Below are positions 1 to 9,478 of a stretch of 44,857 nucleotides of DNA, in pieces (positions within the stretch are counted from its first letter, which is position 1; each line of letters opens with the position of its first letter). A program made the position numbers and the translations under genes. This DNA comes from Mastigamoeba balamuthi (Eukaryota > Evosea > Mastigamoebida > Mastigamoebidae): positions 206,093 through 250,949 of the forward strand of contig CACRSC010000076.1 of the NCBI GenBank assembly GCA_902651635.1, in the 5' to 3' direction. The notes beneath the pieces were generated by a model. It did no database searches. It was not told the DNA's origin and saw only the letters and a program-made list of their open reading frames with translations.

Positions 1-60
1 AATGTCTTCTTGATTACCATTGACCACAAAACGACAGAAACTCTTCATGCCGACTCATAG

Positions 61-158
61 GCCAGCATATATGCCGGCATATACACTGTGCCGCCGGCAT
101 AGTCGATGGCCGAGCTGTGCCGCCGGCACATAGCCCGGCACATATGCTGGCACATATC
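61..158. repeat. Cluster of short GCCGGCAYATA-type repeats
   Basis: About 100 bp are built from variants of GCCGGCATA, GCCGGCACATA and GGCACATATGCTGG, repeated directly and as short palindromes (GCCGGC, CATATG). No reading frame uses them. It looks like a decayed tandem array or the edge of a mobile or satellite sequence; I cannot name a family. Confidence 0.6.
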
Positions 159-1237
159 GCCTTTGTTACTAATCACTTGATTTGAAAAATTTCTGTGAAA
201 TCGTACTTCAAATGCGTACAAGAGCTTCTGATATTAAGAGCATGTGCTATTTATCAATTGTTACGATTTTGACCCTTTTGATGGGAATTCCTGCCCATCA
301 GCTGCCATGGATGCTGCAGACTGTCACGTCCCACCCAAGCTATGACCCCACAGTTCTGATGTTGATCAACTGTCTTGCTCAGTGTCAGGACATCCCCTCT
401 CATCCCCAGAGTCTTCTGTGCTTCTGCCTGCACTATGGGCTGCCCTCTGCTACATGAGGGCCACAGTATGTGCTGGGAGGTCTCTGGAGTTCATAGGGCT
501 CCTGCAGCTCTATATACAGCTGTTCTATGCCACTTGACACCACCAGTACAAGGTTATGACTGCCCAGATCCTCAGTTTATGGATTGCTGGTGGCTTGCAT
601 CCGACTCACAGGGCTGCTATTCTCAAGACCATCACTCTTCACGAATAACAAATGAATTGTACCTACGGGGGGGGGGGGGGGTCTGATGGTCTGGCTGCTA
701 CTGTATTATCTGGTTTGGGGCCAGTAGGAGTGCTGGTTTTCTTTTTTTTTGTATCCTTTTGTATTATGCCTCCTGGATTCTGAGTTGTTTAAGAGATGGT
801 GGACAGTGTGCCATTTTGTCCTGGGTTGGTTCAATTTTGTGATGCCCTTATTGTGCTGGGTCAGGGTTCGTTTGGTGCCTGGCATTCTGCAATCCAGACA
901 GCTGAATGACATTTTGGGGTGTTCCCCCAGTTTGGGGCTTCATATGCCTTGGTATTGTCTTCGTGTGGCAGAATGGGCATCGTGGGTTAGTTAATGCTGG
1001 TGGAACCGGTTTGGTGTTATGTTGATGGCCGGTTGGTGCTGAGGTGGGTGTCTTCCTTCCATGTTAAGACCTCGGATGCTGGCTAGCTCAATCCCCCAGA
1101 GTGGGAGAAGGCGATCTCATCTGATGGGTCACAAGTGCTGCAATCCAGTCTGGCTGATTCTGATACGCCCCTGCCCGATATGCTATCCTGCACAGATCTA
1201 GATTCAGAAAAATTCCCAACCTTATGTGTGCTGCGCC
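159..1237. other. Intergenic, no supported gene
   Basis: Base composition is lower in GC than the genes to the right, and only short frames without family resemblance or convincing splice sites occur. A run of 15 G lies at 667-681. I see no gene here; the right end must hold the promoter of the CDC50 gene. Confidence 0.6.
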
Positions 1238-2658
1238 ATGTCAAAAAAGCTGACCAACGCGTTCGCAGGTGCGCCGGTGTGGTCACCGCTCAGACCGCTC
1301 ACGGCAGTCCCCTCCCCCCGCCCACCCCACCCCACCCCGCAGGGTTCCTCTCGGACGACTTCAAGCAGCAGAAGCTCAAGGCGCAGCAGCCGCTCTTCCG
1401 CCCGCTCCCCGTCATCGCCTCGCTCCTCTCCATCGGCGTCGTCTTCGTCCCCATCGGCGTCGTCCTCCTCGTCTACTCGCTCCGCGTGCGCCCGCCCACT
1501 CCCTCGGCGCGCCGCGTCTCGCGCTCCTGTATTTTTCGTGCACCTTTTTGCGCCCCGCCAGTTACCGCTGGCCCATTTATTTATAGCCGCCCGCCGCCTG
1601 GGCGGCCAGCGGTCTCTCTGGAGCTCACGGCTCGGGGGCGCGCGCAGGTGAGCGAGCACGTGGTGCACTACGGGGGCACGAGCGGGCAGACGCCGTGGTG
1701 CCCGCACAACGCGAGCACGTGCGAGCTGACCATCAACGTCGACCGCGAGATGAAGACCCCCGTCTACCTCTACTACCAGCTCGAGAACTACTACCAGAAC
1801 CACAGGCACGCCCGGCCCCCTCTGCGCTCGGCTGCCCCCCCTTCCCCCCCTCTGGCGGCGGCGTTGAGTGGGGTGGCCACCCTCTCTGGGGGGATTTCGT
1901 TGTTTCCAGAAAGCCCGTGTGGCGTGATTCTTATTTCCGATTGCAATTGAATCGCCGGAGATTGGGGGCCTGACATCCGCGGGGGCGTCTCGCAGGCTGT
2001 ACTCGAAGTCCAGGATCCAGAAGCAGCTCGAGGGCAGCCGCATGACCTCGTACAAGGACCTCTCGGACTGCGACCCGCGGCAGTCGCTCAACGGGTCGAG
2101 CAACCCCGAGTACTGGTACATACCGTGCGGGCTCGTGGCTTACAGCAAGTTCAACGACACCGTGGCGATGAGGACGAGCAGCGGCGAGGCGGTGCCGCTC
2201 AAGAAGGAGGGCATCGCGTGGAAGAGCGACCTCGACATGTTCAAGACGCCGCCCAAGAGCAAGGGCATCTGGATCCAGACGGACTTCAAGGACGAGGACT
2301 TTGTGGTGTGGATGCGCGGCGCTGCCCTGCCCAAGTTCCGCAAGCTGTGGAGGATCATCGAGAAGCCCGACAGGCTCCTGGGCAACTACACGTTCACGGT
2401 CGCCAACAACTACCCCGTGTCCGAGTTTGGCAAGAAGGCGCTGGTGCTGTCGGAGATCTCGTGGATGGGCGGCAGGAACCCGTTCCTGGGCATCGCGTAC
2501 ATCGTTGTGGGGTCCCTGCTGATCGTCGTTGGCCTGCTCTTTGTAATCAAGCAGAAGACGTGCCCCAGGTTCGCTCGTCCCTGCAGCAGACCCTGCGCTG
2601 ACACTGCCGCTGCAGAAAGCTGGGAGACACGGACTTCCTTCCGTGGAACAGGAAGTGA
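1238..2658 (+). CDS. CDC50/LEM3-family protein, P4-ATPase (flippase) subunit
   Basis: Five exons: 1238-1268, 1343-1485, 1648-1805, 1996-2568, 2616-2658; 315 residues. CDC50 proteins (TMEM30 in animals) are the two-pass partners of P4-ATPase lipid flippases and carry them out of the ER. What shows it: a cytosolic start with DDFKQQKLKAQQP, first membrane segment around residues 33-55, the YYQLENYYQNHR motif, the CGLVAYSKFNDT motif, GIAWKSDLDMF, and a second membrane segment near residues 274-295 followed by a short tail ending FLPWNRK. Length fits the family (about 300-360). The start ATG opens a 31-nt first exon. The small last exon restores the conserved LGDTDFLPWNR tail. Intron 3 appears to begin GC (GCACGC) rather than GT, since no GT fits the conserved QNHR-LYSKS junction. 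Stop is TGA. The family call is firm; the exon 1 start is the least certain point. Confidence 0.93.
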
Positions 2659-2791
2659 GAAGAGAGTTCTGACGCAAACACAAGGCAAAAATAGCGTACA
2701 TTCATCCTTGATGAACCGCAGATTGTGTCACCAAACTCTGTTCAAGTGGGCGGTCAGCCAGTGCGGGTTCCTTTTGTTCCTGTTTGGCGAG

Positions 2792-2804
2792 AAAAGAGAT
2801 AAAA
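2792..2804 (-). terminator. Pol III terminator of tRNA-Met
   Basis: On the minus strand the tRNA is followed within a few bases by TTTT and then a second TTTT, the usual RNA polymerase III stop signal. Confidence 0.7.
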
Positions 2805-2807
2805 GTT

Positions 2808-2880
2808 GCGCTGCGCTGGGATCGAACCAGCGACCCTAAGATTATGAGACTTATACTCTAACCAACTGAGCTAGCAGCGC
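2808..2880 (-). tRNA. tRNA-Met (anticodon CAT), probably elongator
   Basis: A 73-nt cloverleaf on the minus strand. The acceptor stem GCGCTGC pairs perfectly with GCAGCGC. The D arm is GCTCAGTTGGTTAGAGT, the anticodon loop CTCATAA gives CAT, and the T arm GCTGG-TTCGATC-CCAGC is perfect and holds the B box. The anticodon stem has four clear pairs plus a T-T closing mismatch. There is no intron. CCA is not encoded. The CTCATAATCTTA anticodon arm resembles eukaryotic elongator tRNA-Met. A TATTTAT run lies about 25-35 bp upstream. Confidence 0.93.
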
Positions 2881-3180
2881 ATTACACAGAAAATGAACTC
2901 CCCCGGATAAATACCGAGTGTACCTGCGCCCCAGGACATGCGCCTGACAAATTTGTGACCCCGCCTGGCAGTCCCTGTGACCCCTCCCTGGGCGCCCTCT
3001 GCCATCTTCCCCGGGAGGCACTGTGGCCCCTGCGCACCATGCCGCGTATAAAACAAACGACAATTCAGGTATCTGATGCTGTTGTGCCTGCGGAATGGGC
3101 AGAGGAGGGGGGAGCGTCCCGCGCCCAGCCCCCACGCAGCCCCCACAGCCCCTCATGCGCCATCGGCGTCCGCAGCCGCC

Positions 3181-4126
3181 TTACTTTGGCGGCAGCGGCG
3201 GCGGCATCTTCGCGGGCACCCCGGGCCTCGCCGGCGGGCGCGCGGGCGGCGCCTGCAGGGGCCTGTGCACGGGCGGCGCCCCCGCGGGCCTCGCGGGCAC
3301 GCCCCCGGGCGCCATCGACGTCGGCCGCTGCGGCATGTGCGGCGGCACGCTCTGCCTGCCGGGCGACACCGCGGGGCCCTGGGCCGCGAGCGCCACGTTG
3401 CCCGCGCCGCCGCTGCCCGACGCGTAGGCCCTCTGCGCCCCGCTGAACGCCGGCGCGGGCCCGAACTCCGACGCCGGGTGGAACTCCCAGCGGTCCTCGC
3501 GCTCCATGTGATCCCCGCCGGCGGGCGACGTCGGCGAGCCCCCAGAGGGCCCCGCGCGCGGGGCCACCGGCGGTGGTCGCGGCGCCGGCGCCGGCGCCGA
3601 CGCGTTGGGCGGCGTCCGCGGGCGCGCGGGCGGCGCGCGCGCGGTGCCCGTCGGGCGCGGCGCGATGGGCGGCGGGCCCGAGTGCGGAGCAGCTCCCCGA
3701 GGGTGCATCGGGGGCACAGACGGCGGCGGGCGTCCTGCGTGCAGCGGCAGCGGCAGCGCCAGCGGGTCACCGCTTCAGTATTAACAGCAAAAATAGGGAA
3801 AGAGACAAATGCCCCACTGCAACAAACCCGCGCCCGACACCCGCGAGACCCAGCGGCGGGGCGACGTGGCGGCGGCACGCGCGAGGGGGGCGGTACACCG
3901 TGCGGCGCCGGCAGGGGCGAGGCGCGGGCGGGCAAAAAATAAAAAGTTGACCGTTGTGGGGGGGACCCACAGCAGCAGGGGGGGGAGGAGAGAGGGGAGG
4001 GGCAGCAGACGAAGGGACACGCAACCCCCCAGGGCAGCCAGCACAGCACACAAGCAGAGCGCGGGCAGCGCCAGACGCGGTGGAGACGCGGCAGAGGGGG
4101 CAGCCGGGGGGGTGCGCACCGGCCAT
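3181..4126 (-). CDS. Proline-rich WIP/verprolin-like protein (actin regulator)
   Basis: Model: tiny first exon 4120-4126 (ATGGCCG), intron 3735-4119, main exon 3181-3734, TAA stop; 186 residues beginning MAGRPPPSVPPMHPRG. The protein is almost wholly Pro/Ala/Gly with PPP and PxxP stretches and ends KMPPPLPPK. In the middle lies RWEFHPASEFGPAPAF. This matches the WASP-binding segment of WIP/verprolin proteins (a basic-aromatic-x-F-H-P-x-S start followed by a PxP-rich tail), which wraps around the EVH1 domain of WASP and controls Arp2/3-driven actin assembly. No WH2 actin-binding motif is seen, though typical WIPs have one near the N-terminus, so an exon may be missing from the model or the protein may be a minimal form. 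The 7-nt first exon is an inference: its donor GTGCGC matches the local style and the phase fits. The family call rests on a single short motif. Confidence 0.5.
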
Positions 4127-4371
4127 TTGGACAGTTGTCGGTTGAAGGGGTGTGAGGGGCAAGCGCACGCGCGCTGTGGTGTCAACACAGCACCCTTCGG
4201 AAGATTGTAATCAAAAAGGGGAGAGATAGATTCACGTGTTGACTCGCCCGAGATATTTCCCTCAAGGAGCGGGTCCCGAATTTCAAACTCCCACCACCAG
4301 CGGGTTCAGCGGTTCCCGTTCGGGTCCAACGCCGTTGCTGCACTCTCACACAGGGGCGCCCCCTGGTGGCA

Positions 4372-7300
4372 CTACTGCTTGCTGGACGTCAGGCCGACAC
4401 GCGTGTAGACCGCGGCAGGCAGGGGGATGTTGCACTTGCCCCAGAGCGTCGCCCACCGCGGCAGCCCGTCGACGGCGGCCTGCAGCTCGCGAGACACCAC
4501 GAGGGCTTCGGCCCTGAGCGTGAGCTCCTCCCCGGCGTTCTCCTCGCCGACCGTGAAGCTGAACGTCAGGTTCCTCTCCTCCGCCCCGTGCGCAATCGAG
4601 AACTGGCCACGCACGGCCCACGGCCCACGGCCCACTCGGTCAGTCCGCAGGACAAACGCACACGCGCATGTGCGCACCACAGCAGCGAAGTCCGTGTCCC
4701 TGCTCTTGCGCAGCGCGAGCTGGGCGCCGTTCATCGTGAGGTCCCTGGGCGCGTGGGGCAGGAGCAGCACGAGCCTCGCAGTGCCGCGGGCTGGCAGCGC
4801 CGCCCCCTCGACGGCGTAGCGGCCGTTGGCCGTCCTGGTGGAGCGCAGCCACAGGCGCGGCGCCTGCAGGGGAGGGGGCGCGTCGGACCTGACGCACAGG
4901 GCGGCCCAGGGCTTCCACTCCATCGTGCTGCCCACGCAGTCGGCCCACCTCGGGTCGCGCGACAGCAGATGCTCCTTCAGAGGGCTGATCGAGTTCGAGT
5001 GCGGGAACAGAACGACCACCTGCGCAACGGCCCGTCAGACCCGCAGGCCAGCGACGACGGCGGGCGAGCGACTCACCCGGCTGGCGTTTGTGGCGAGGTC
5101 GGCCTCGTGGTACACCGAGACCCTCGAGGGGAAGTCCGCGGTGAAGGGCGCCGAGTAGCGGAGCTGGAGGCACAGCACCACGACGACGACGGCGACGAGG
5201 GCCGCGACCTTGCCCGTGAGGTGCGCGCGAGACGGCGTCTCGGGCCTGTCCGAGCCCTTGCTCCTCTCGAGCGGCACGCCGCCGTTGGAGTACGCGGCCA
5301 GCAGGGGCATCCAGGGAATGACGAAGAGCACAGAGGAGAAGGCAGCGCCAGACAGAGCAGGGTTCTTGAAGAGCGAGCGGCCCAGCGTCGGGTAGAAGTC
5401 CTTGGCGAGGTGCTGCATGGCGGGCACGCTCCAGACGACCGCGGGAAGCGCCGTGACGACGATGGGCAGCACCGTGGTGAGAGCCAGGCGCCGGAGACCC
5501 CTGGCGCACGGCAGCGACCCCGCGGCCAGCAGCACGCAGAGGGAGAGGACCTCGAAGCAGAGGTGGAGCAGCACCTCGAGAGCATGCCCGAACCCCAGGG
5601 CCATCAGGAACAGGAGAATGCACGAGTTGAGGATCATCGACGAGCAGTAGATGGCCATCTGGAGGCTCGACGGGCGCTTGAGGATGGTCGGGCCCACGAC
5701 GGCGGCCGCCACAGCAGGGAAGAGGCGGAGCGGCAGCAGCAGACCGAGCAGTGCAGACGCCGCGTTGAGCGAGAAGAAGAGCTCGAGGTGGGCGTAGAAC
5801 GCCATCCCGTTGAGTCCGCACGCGATCTGGCTGACCAGGCAGCACGTGACCACACCGCAGACCAGGCACAGAGCGCAGAGCAGAACTCCCGCAGCAACGA
5901 AGCGCAGATCTGCGGAGGGGTGTCAGACGTTACGCGAGCCGGAAGCGAGTCCTACAGGAACGGAACATGTGTGGGCCATCACGGCGGCACACTGCGCAGG
6001 TGATGGCGGCGAGGCATATGAGCAGGAACGCGAACGCCGTCCACTGCGCGCTGAGGGACAGCACGACAGTCAGGCCGTACCCGCTGGCGATGCCGCCCTT
6101 GGCCGACGGGATGTTCTCGAACTCGGGGCTCTCTGTCATGATGCGGATGAGCTCGAGCAGGTTCTCCCCTCCGTGCTGCATGGCGCCCGGCGCGATGTGT
6201 TCCACGTCGTCCTTGTCCGTGTGGTACCACCACCCTCCGCTCGTGTACGTCAGGTCGACGCCCTGGTACCCGAGCTCCTGGTAGATCTGGAAGTGCGTCG
6301 CTGACGCCACTATCCCAGACCTGGTCGCAGGGAACTCAGAGAGAGAGAGAGAGAGAGAGAGCAGAGGCGCTCAGGGGCTCACTGGAAGAAGTCGTTGAGG
6401 AGAGCGTAGGCCACGGGGCGGTGGATCTTGGAGAAGGAACGCGAGGCCCAGTGGCTCGTCGACTGCAGCAGGGCGGCCCCGTTGATGGCGGCGCCTCCTG
6501 CCTCGAGGTTGGCAAACGCCCTGACGGTGGTGTTCCACGGGTGGTTCCTGAAGAACCCACGCGGTCCTTGCATCGCCTCCTCTTCGCAGGAGAACAAGAA
6601 TATCAGCCCGTGCCTGCGAGAGCGGGAGAGCAACTACGTGAGTAACCGCTGCAAAGAGTGTGCAGGGCGCACTTGAAGGGGAACACAGGCTCATTGAGTA
6701 TCACCCTGATGATCTCGAGCGACGTTGCAACCCATATGGCGTCGTCGGAGATGCCAGAAGTGAAGAACTGCGAGTCTGATGCAGAAGTGTCGAGCGTCAG
6801 ACGCGCTCTGCAGACGCGCACAGAAGCAGCGGGGGGGGGACGTAGTACCGATGTGGGCGTCGAGGATGAGAGTCGAGTTCCTCGTCGACTCGGTGCCGTC
6901 GCTGAGGCGCACGGCCATCACGGGCATATCGACGGTGTAGACGTGCTCGATGCCCATCAGCGACTGGCCCACGCTGTGCCTGCCCCTCCACACCTCCATC
7001 GCAGGCTCCCCGCTGCGGCGCGACCTCGCGGACCTCGCGGCCGCGTCCATGCGCCCCAGGGCCTCCCCGACGTAGTCGAGAGCCCTGTCGACCGTTGCAG
7101 AGGCCACGTGGCGGTGCCCGAAGCTCGCTATGTCTGAAAAACGTATGGAGGAAAAGTACCGCGGGTGAGTCGCCCATACAGCAAGAAGGGAAAAAGAGAA
7201 CGCAGTGGAGCGCCTGCAGAGCGTGCAGTTGCGTCCCGTCTGCAGGGGGCGCCCAGACACCACGCACCTTTGAGATACGACATCGCGCGGGCCTCGGAGA

Positions 7301-7544
7301 AGACGTGCTCGCTGGCGCCGAGCCCGAGCGGGGCGGGGAGCGAGGCGTCGTACCAGAGGGCGGATGCGACCGAGGCCGTTATGATCGCGAGCGCGGAGGC
7401 CCACCACACGGCAGAGTGCACGCGGCCCACAGCCGCCGGCGCAGGACGCCTCGAGCGCGAGGACACTGCGGCGCTGCGATCGGAGGACACTGCGGCGGCT
7501 GCGATAGTGGCAGGCCGCTCAGAGGCTGATGTGCTGTGATCCAT
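4372..7544 (-). CDS. ERMP1-like ER metallopeptidase, M28 family with multi-pass C-terminal half
   Basis: Eight exons (high to low): 7544-7268, 7133-6849, 6775-6673, 6613-6383, 6320-5983, 5909-5077, 5019-4678, 4602-4372; 879 residues, close to animal ERMP1 (about 900). The family consists of zinc exopeptidase-like ER membrane proteins. One membrane segment lies near the N-terminus (SAVWWASALAIITASVASAL), then the M28 domain: H186 and D188 (HID), GISDDA with the bridging Asp, E232-E234 (FSCEEE), LEAGG, and a His in WWYHTDKDD. All usual zinc and catalytic positions are kept. The block FQSGIVASATHFQIYQELG corresponds to the ERMP1 element usually read as SGIxPSDTDF, but two Asp are replaced (SATHF). 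About eight hydrophobic segments follow, then a lumenal C-terminal domain. All junctions keep frame. Intron 4 contains a GA/CT microsatellite. The junction at 5983 is the weakest. Next gene upstream starts 126 bp away on the same strand. Confidence 0.88.
6338..6361. repeat. (GA)n microsatellite inside an ERMP1 intron
   Basis: A perfect AGAG tract; on the transcribed minus strand it reads (CT)n and probably serves as the polypyrimidine tract ahead of the 3' splice site at 6320. Confidence 0.8.
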
Positions 7545-7669
7545 TAGGACAGTTGAGAACAAACAACAAAATGGGAGCGAAAAGGTATCGGTTGGGCCGA
7601 ATATCTGTGTTGAGAGTTCTCATTCGGGGGGTTCCCATACGGGTTGAGACCAACTCAGTCTGCCATTTG

Positions 7670-8554
7670 CTAGGTGGCCCTGCGAGCGGCGATGCAGTGC
7701 CCTGCGCCTGCGACTGCCATCATCACGGCGCAGACAAGACCGATTTCCCTCCACCGCCACACGTGCCAATGACCAAGCCCCAGCGAACAGCCAAGGTAGG
7801 TGAGGCCTATCGCTCCAGGAACGGCGCAACTCACTAAGGCACTGTGTGGGCGTGCGTGAGAGCCTGTGAACAAGTCGATTTCCTGGTGGAGTACTGCAGA
7901 GCACAAGGCGCAAAGCCAGAACCCGGACCGCTTGTCAAGCAGTGGCCTGAACTCTGTGACACACAGCGAGGTGCTGACAGAGATTGATGCGATCAACATT
8001 GTCGTGGACGCCTGTGGAACTGTGGCAGAGTACAGCAGGGCGAGGTTGGACAGAGCGTACAGCCAGGCACCATAGAGTGGCCAGTAGTCGAAGAAGACTA
8101 TGAAGGATCGAGTATATATCAATGCCACAACCAAATATGCACCTGAGATGAGCAGGCCAATGCCACGGCACAAGTTAAGGCATCCGTAATTCCTCCAGTA
8201 TTGAGCAACAACAACCCACATCTCGAGGGCCAGGTGAATCAAGGGCAGACTCCAAACCATCTGGACGCCATCTACGAGGCTATACATATTACGTCCTATC
8301 ACCATGTAGGTAGCTAGAAGACCGACGGGGAGTGCCACGGACAGCACACCTATGCAGAGCAGGGGAAATAGAAACGAGGATATCAAGAGGGCCAGATTGC
8401 CTGTGATGTACAACCACACCCACGATCTGACGACAAGGTCTGCACGGGGGTCGCAATAGCAGCCAAGCATACAAGAGGGCAGGTCGATACCAGCTGCACT
8501 AAGAATGAGAGGCAACAGCCCTCCAACCGTATGAACAACCAGAAACTTGTCCAT
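7670..8554 (-). CDS. Multi-pass membrane protein, divergent AIG1/ADTRP-like paralogue A
   Basis: A single uninterrupted frame of 294 residues from ATG at 8554, unusual in a window where most genes have introns. It has seven or eight hydrophobic segments and short loops. It is clearly homologous to the gene at 39870-40823: both share LCIGVLSV, PVGLL, VWSLP-IHL-LE, NLCRG-GLLISG, YALSN and a SISV-TSLCVT block. Its C-terminal half aligns with the neighbouring protein at 8685-9386, which itself resembles the AIG1/ADTRP (FAR-17a) family of membrane hydrolases acting on fatty-acid esters of hydroxy fatty acids. The family's catalytic His is not clearly present here; a His in AVLHQEIDLF may align with another position. 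Function is therefore open. GC content is visibly lower than in flanking genes. It lies 130 bp downstream of paralogue B on the same strand. Confidence 0.6.
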   Translation of the reverse strand: MDKFLVVHTVGGLLPLILSAAGIDLPSCMLGCYCDPRADLVVRSWVWLYITGNLALLISSFLFPLLCIGVLSVALPVGLLATYMVIGRNMYSLVDGVQMVWSLPLIHLALEMWVVVAQYWRNYGCLNLCRGIGLLISGAYLVVALIYTRSFIVFFDYWPLYGAWLYALSNLALLYSATVPQASTTMLIASISVSTSLCVTEFRPLLDKRSGFWLCALCSAVLHQEIDLFTGSHARPHSALVSCAVPGAIGLTYLGCSLGLGHWHVWRWREIGLVCAVMMAVAGAGHCIAARRAT

Positions 8555-8684
8555 AAGGCCGTTTTTTTAAATAATGCCTTGCAAGATTTCTGGTCCATGG
8601 AATAAACACTCTCTGAGATTCAGCATACATGTTCTCAATTGTGTATTTGTGTGGACCAGTCTCAAATCGCTCCCTCAGAAATAA

Positions 8685-9386
8685 TCAGGCAGCTTTATTC
8701 TTCTCTACATCGTGATTTCCCTGTGCAACGATGCGGTGCCCAACAACTGCCGCTACCGAAATGAGCACGATTTCGAAGCACACTAAAGCTATCCACTGAG
8801 GTGCCGATAGTTCGAACAGGAACGGGTATGGCCACCCACCTCCCCTGAGTCCTCTGGCAAGCACTCGGGCCAGGTATGTAATTCCAACCCCAATTGACAG
8901 CATGCACACATCCAATGCTCTAGGCGGTGCCTTGTGGAACGCCATGACCAAATCCGCTGCCAGATGCACCGCGGGCAACGTGTGCATCCAGTGCGCATGA
9001 AACAGGGACGAAGGATGGCCACGCTGGACGCTCGTTGGGCCCAGAAGCAGCCACGCGCCCCAGAACGTCACAGACACCGACGTGTTGACCGCGAGAGACA
9101 CGAGCAGCACGGTGGTGCTGAGCTGAGGAGCCCTGCGCGAGAAGAACAGGAGCACGAAGTTGGCCAGCGAGTAGCAGGACAGGCCCCACAGGGTCCAGGC
9201 CCACGAGAGCAGCTTGAGCGGGCGCCCCATCACCGCCCAGAGCAGCACCAGGATGGCCCCGGAATGCAGGAACCCGAGTGCTCGGAAAGGCTGCGCGAAT
9301 ACCATCTCTACCGGCGTGTTGGAGTTGTTGTGAGCTGTCGTGGACAATCCCATGATTCCGGTGGCTGAGGTCAATGGACCAGCCAT
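8685..9386 (-). CDS. AIG1/ADTRP (FAR-17a)-like membrane protein, paralogue B
   Basis: An intronless frame of 233 residues from ATG at 9386, with about six hydrophobic segments, the size and topology of AIG1/ADTRP proteins (threonine hydrolases of FAHFA lipids). Supporting motifs are HAHWMHTLPAVHLAADL, which resembles the family's conserved N-H-x-x-H-T stretch with its catalytic His, and GGGWPYPFLFEL, which resembles the conserved W-x-Y-P element. The usual catalytic Thr region appears as LLSWAWTLWGL, where I do not see an unambiguous Thr in place. The middle segment YSLANFVLLF to AVNTSVSVT is shared with paralogues A and C in this window. The start is 92 bp from the oppositely oriented HAD gene, so the two probably share a promoter region. 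Family assignment is from motif resemblance only. Confidence 0.6.
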   Translation of the reverse strand: MAGPLTSATGIMGLSTTAHNNSNTPVEMVFAQPFRALGFLHSGAILVLLWAVMGRPLKLLSWAWTLWGLSCYSLANFVLLFFSRRAPQLSTTVLLVSLAVNTSVSVTFWGAWLLLGPTSVQRGHPSSLFHAHWMHTLPAVHLAADLVMAFHKAPPRALDVCMLSIGVGITYLARVLARGLRGGGWPYPFLFELSAPQWIALVCFEIVLISVAAVVGHRIVAQGNHDVEKNKAA

Positions 9387-9478
9387 GTCACAATTTATCT
9401 CCGCGGATACTCCGGAGTATCTCCCTGTATGAAATATCTCTTTTCAACACACCAAGTAAATCCCGCAGTGCGTCGAAG
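9387..9478. promoter_or_regulatory. Short divergent intergenic region (AIG1-like B / CECR5-like)
   Basis: Only 92 bp separate two divergent start codons, so promoter elements and both 5' leaders must fit here or overlap the coding ends. I see no clear TATA box. Confidence 0.5.

Noticed and set aside
3076-3942. Plus-strand Arg-rich frame opposite the WIP-like gene
   Set aside because: Arg-rich shadow of a Pro/Ala/Gly-coding strand; the minus strand carries the recognisable FHP motif and a proper stop.
4366-6003. Long plus-strand open frame of about 545 codons
   Set aside because: It is the antisense of the ERMP1 exons; its composition (Arg, Glu, Gln, Ala-rich without pattern) is what GC-rich coding DNA gives on the opposite strand.
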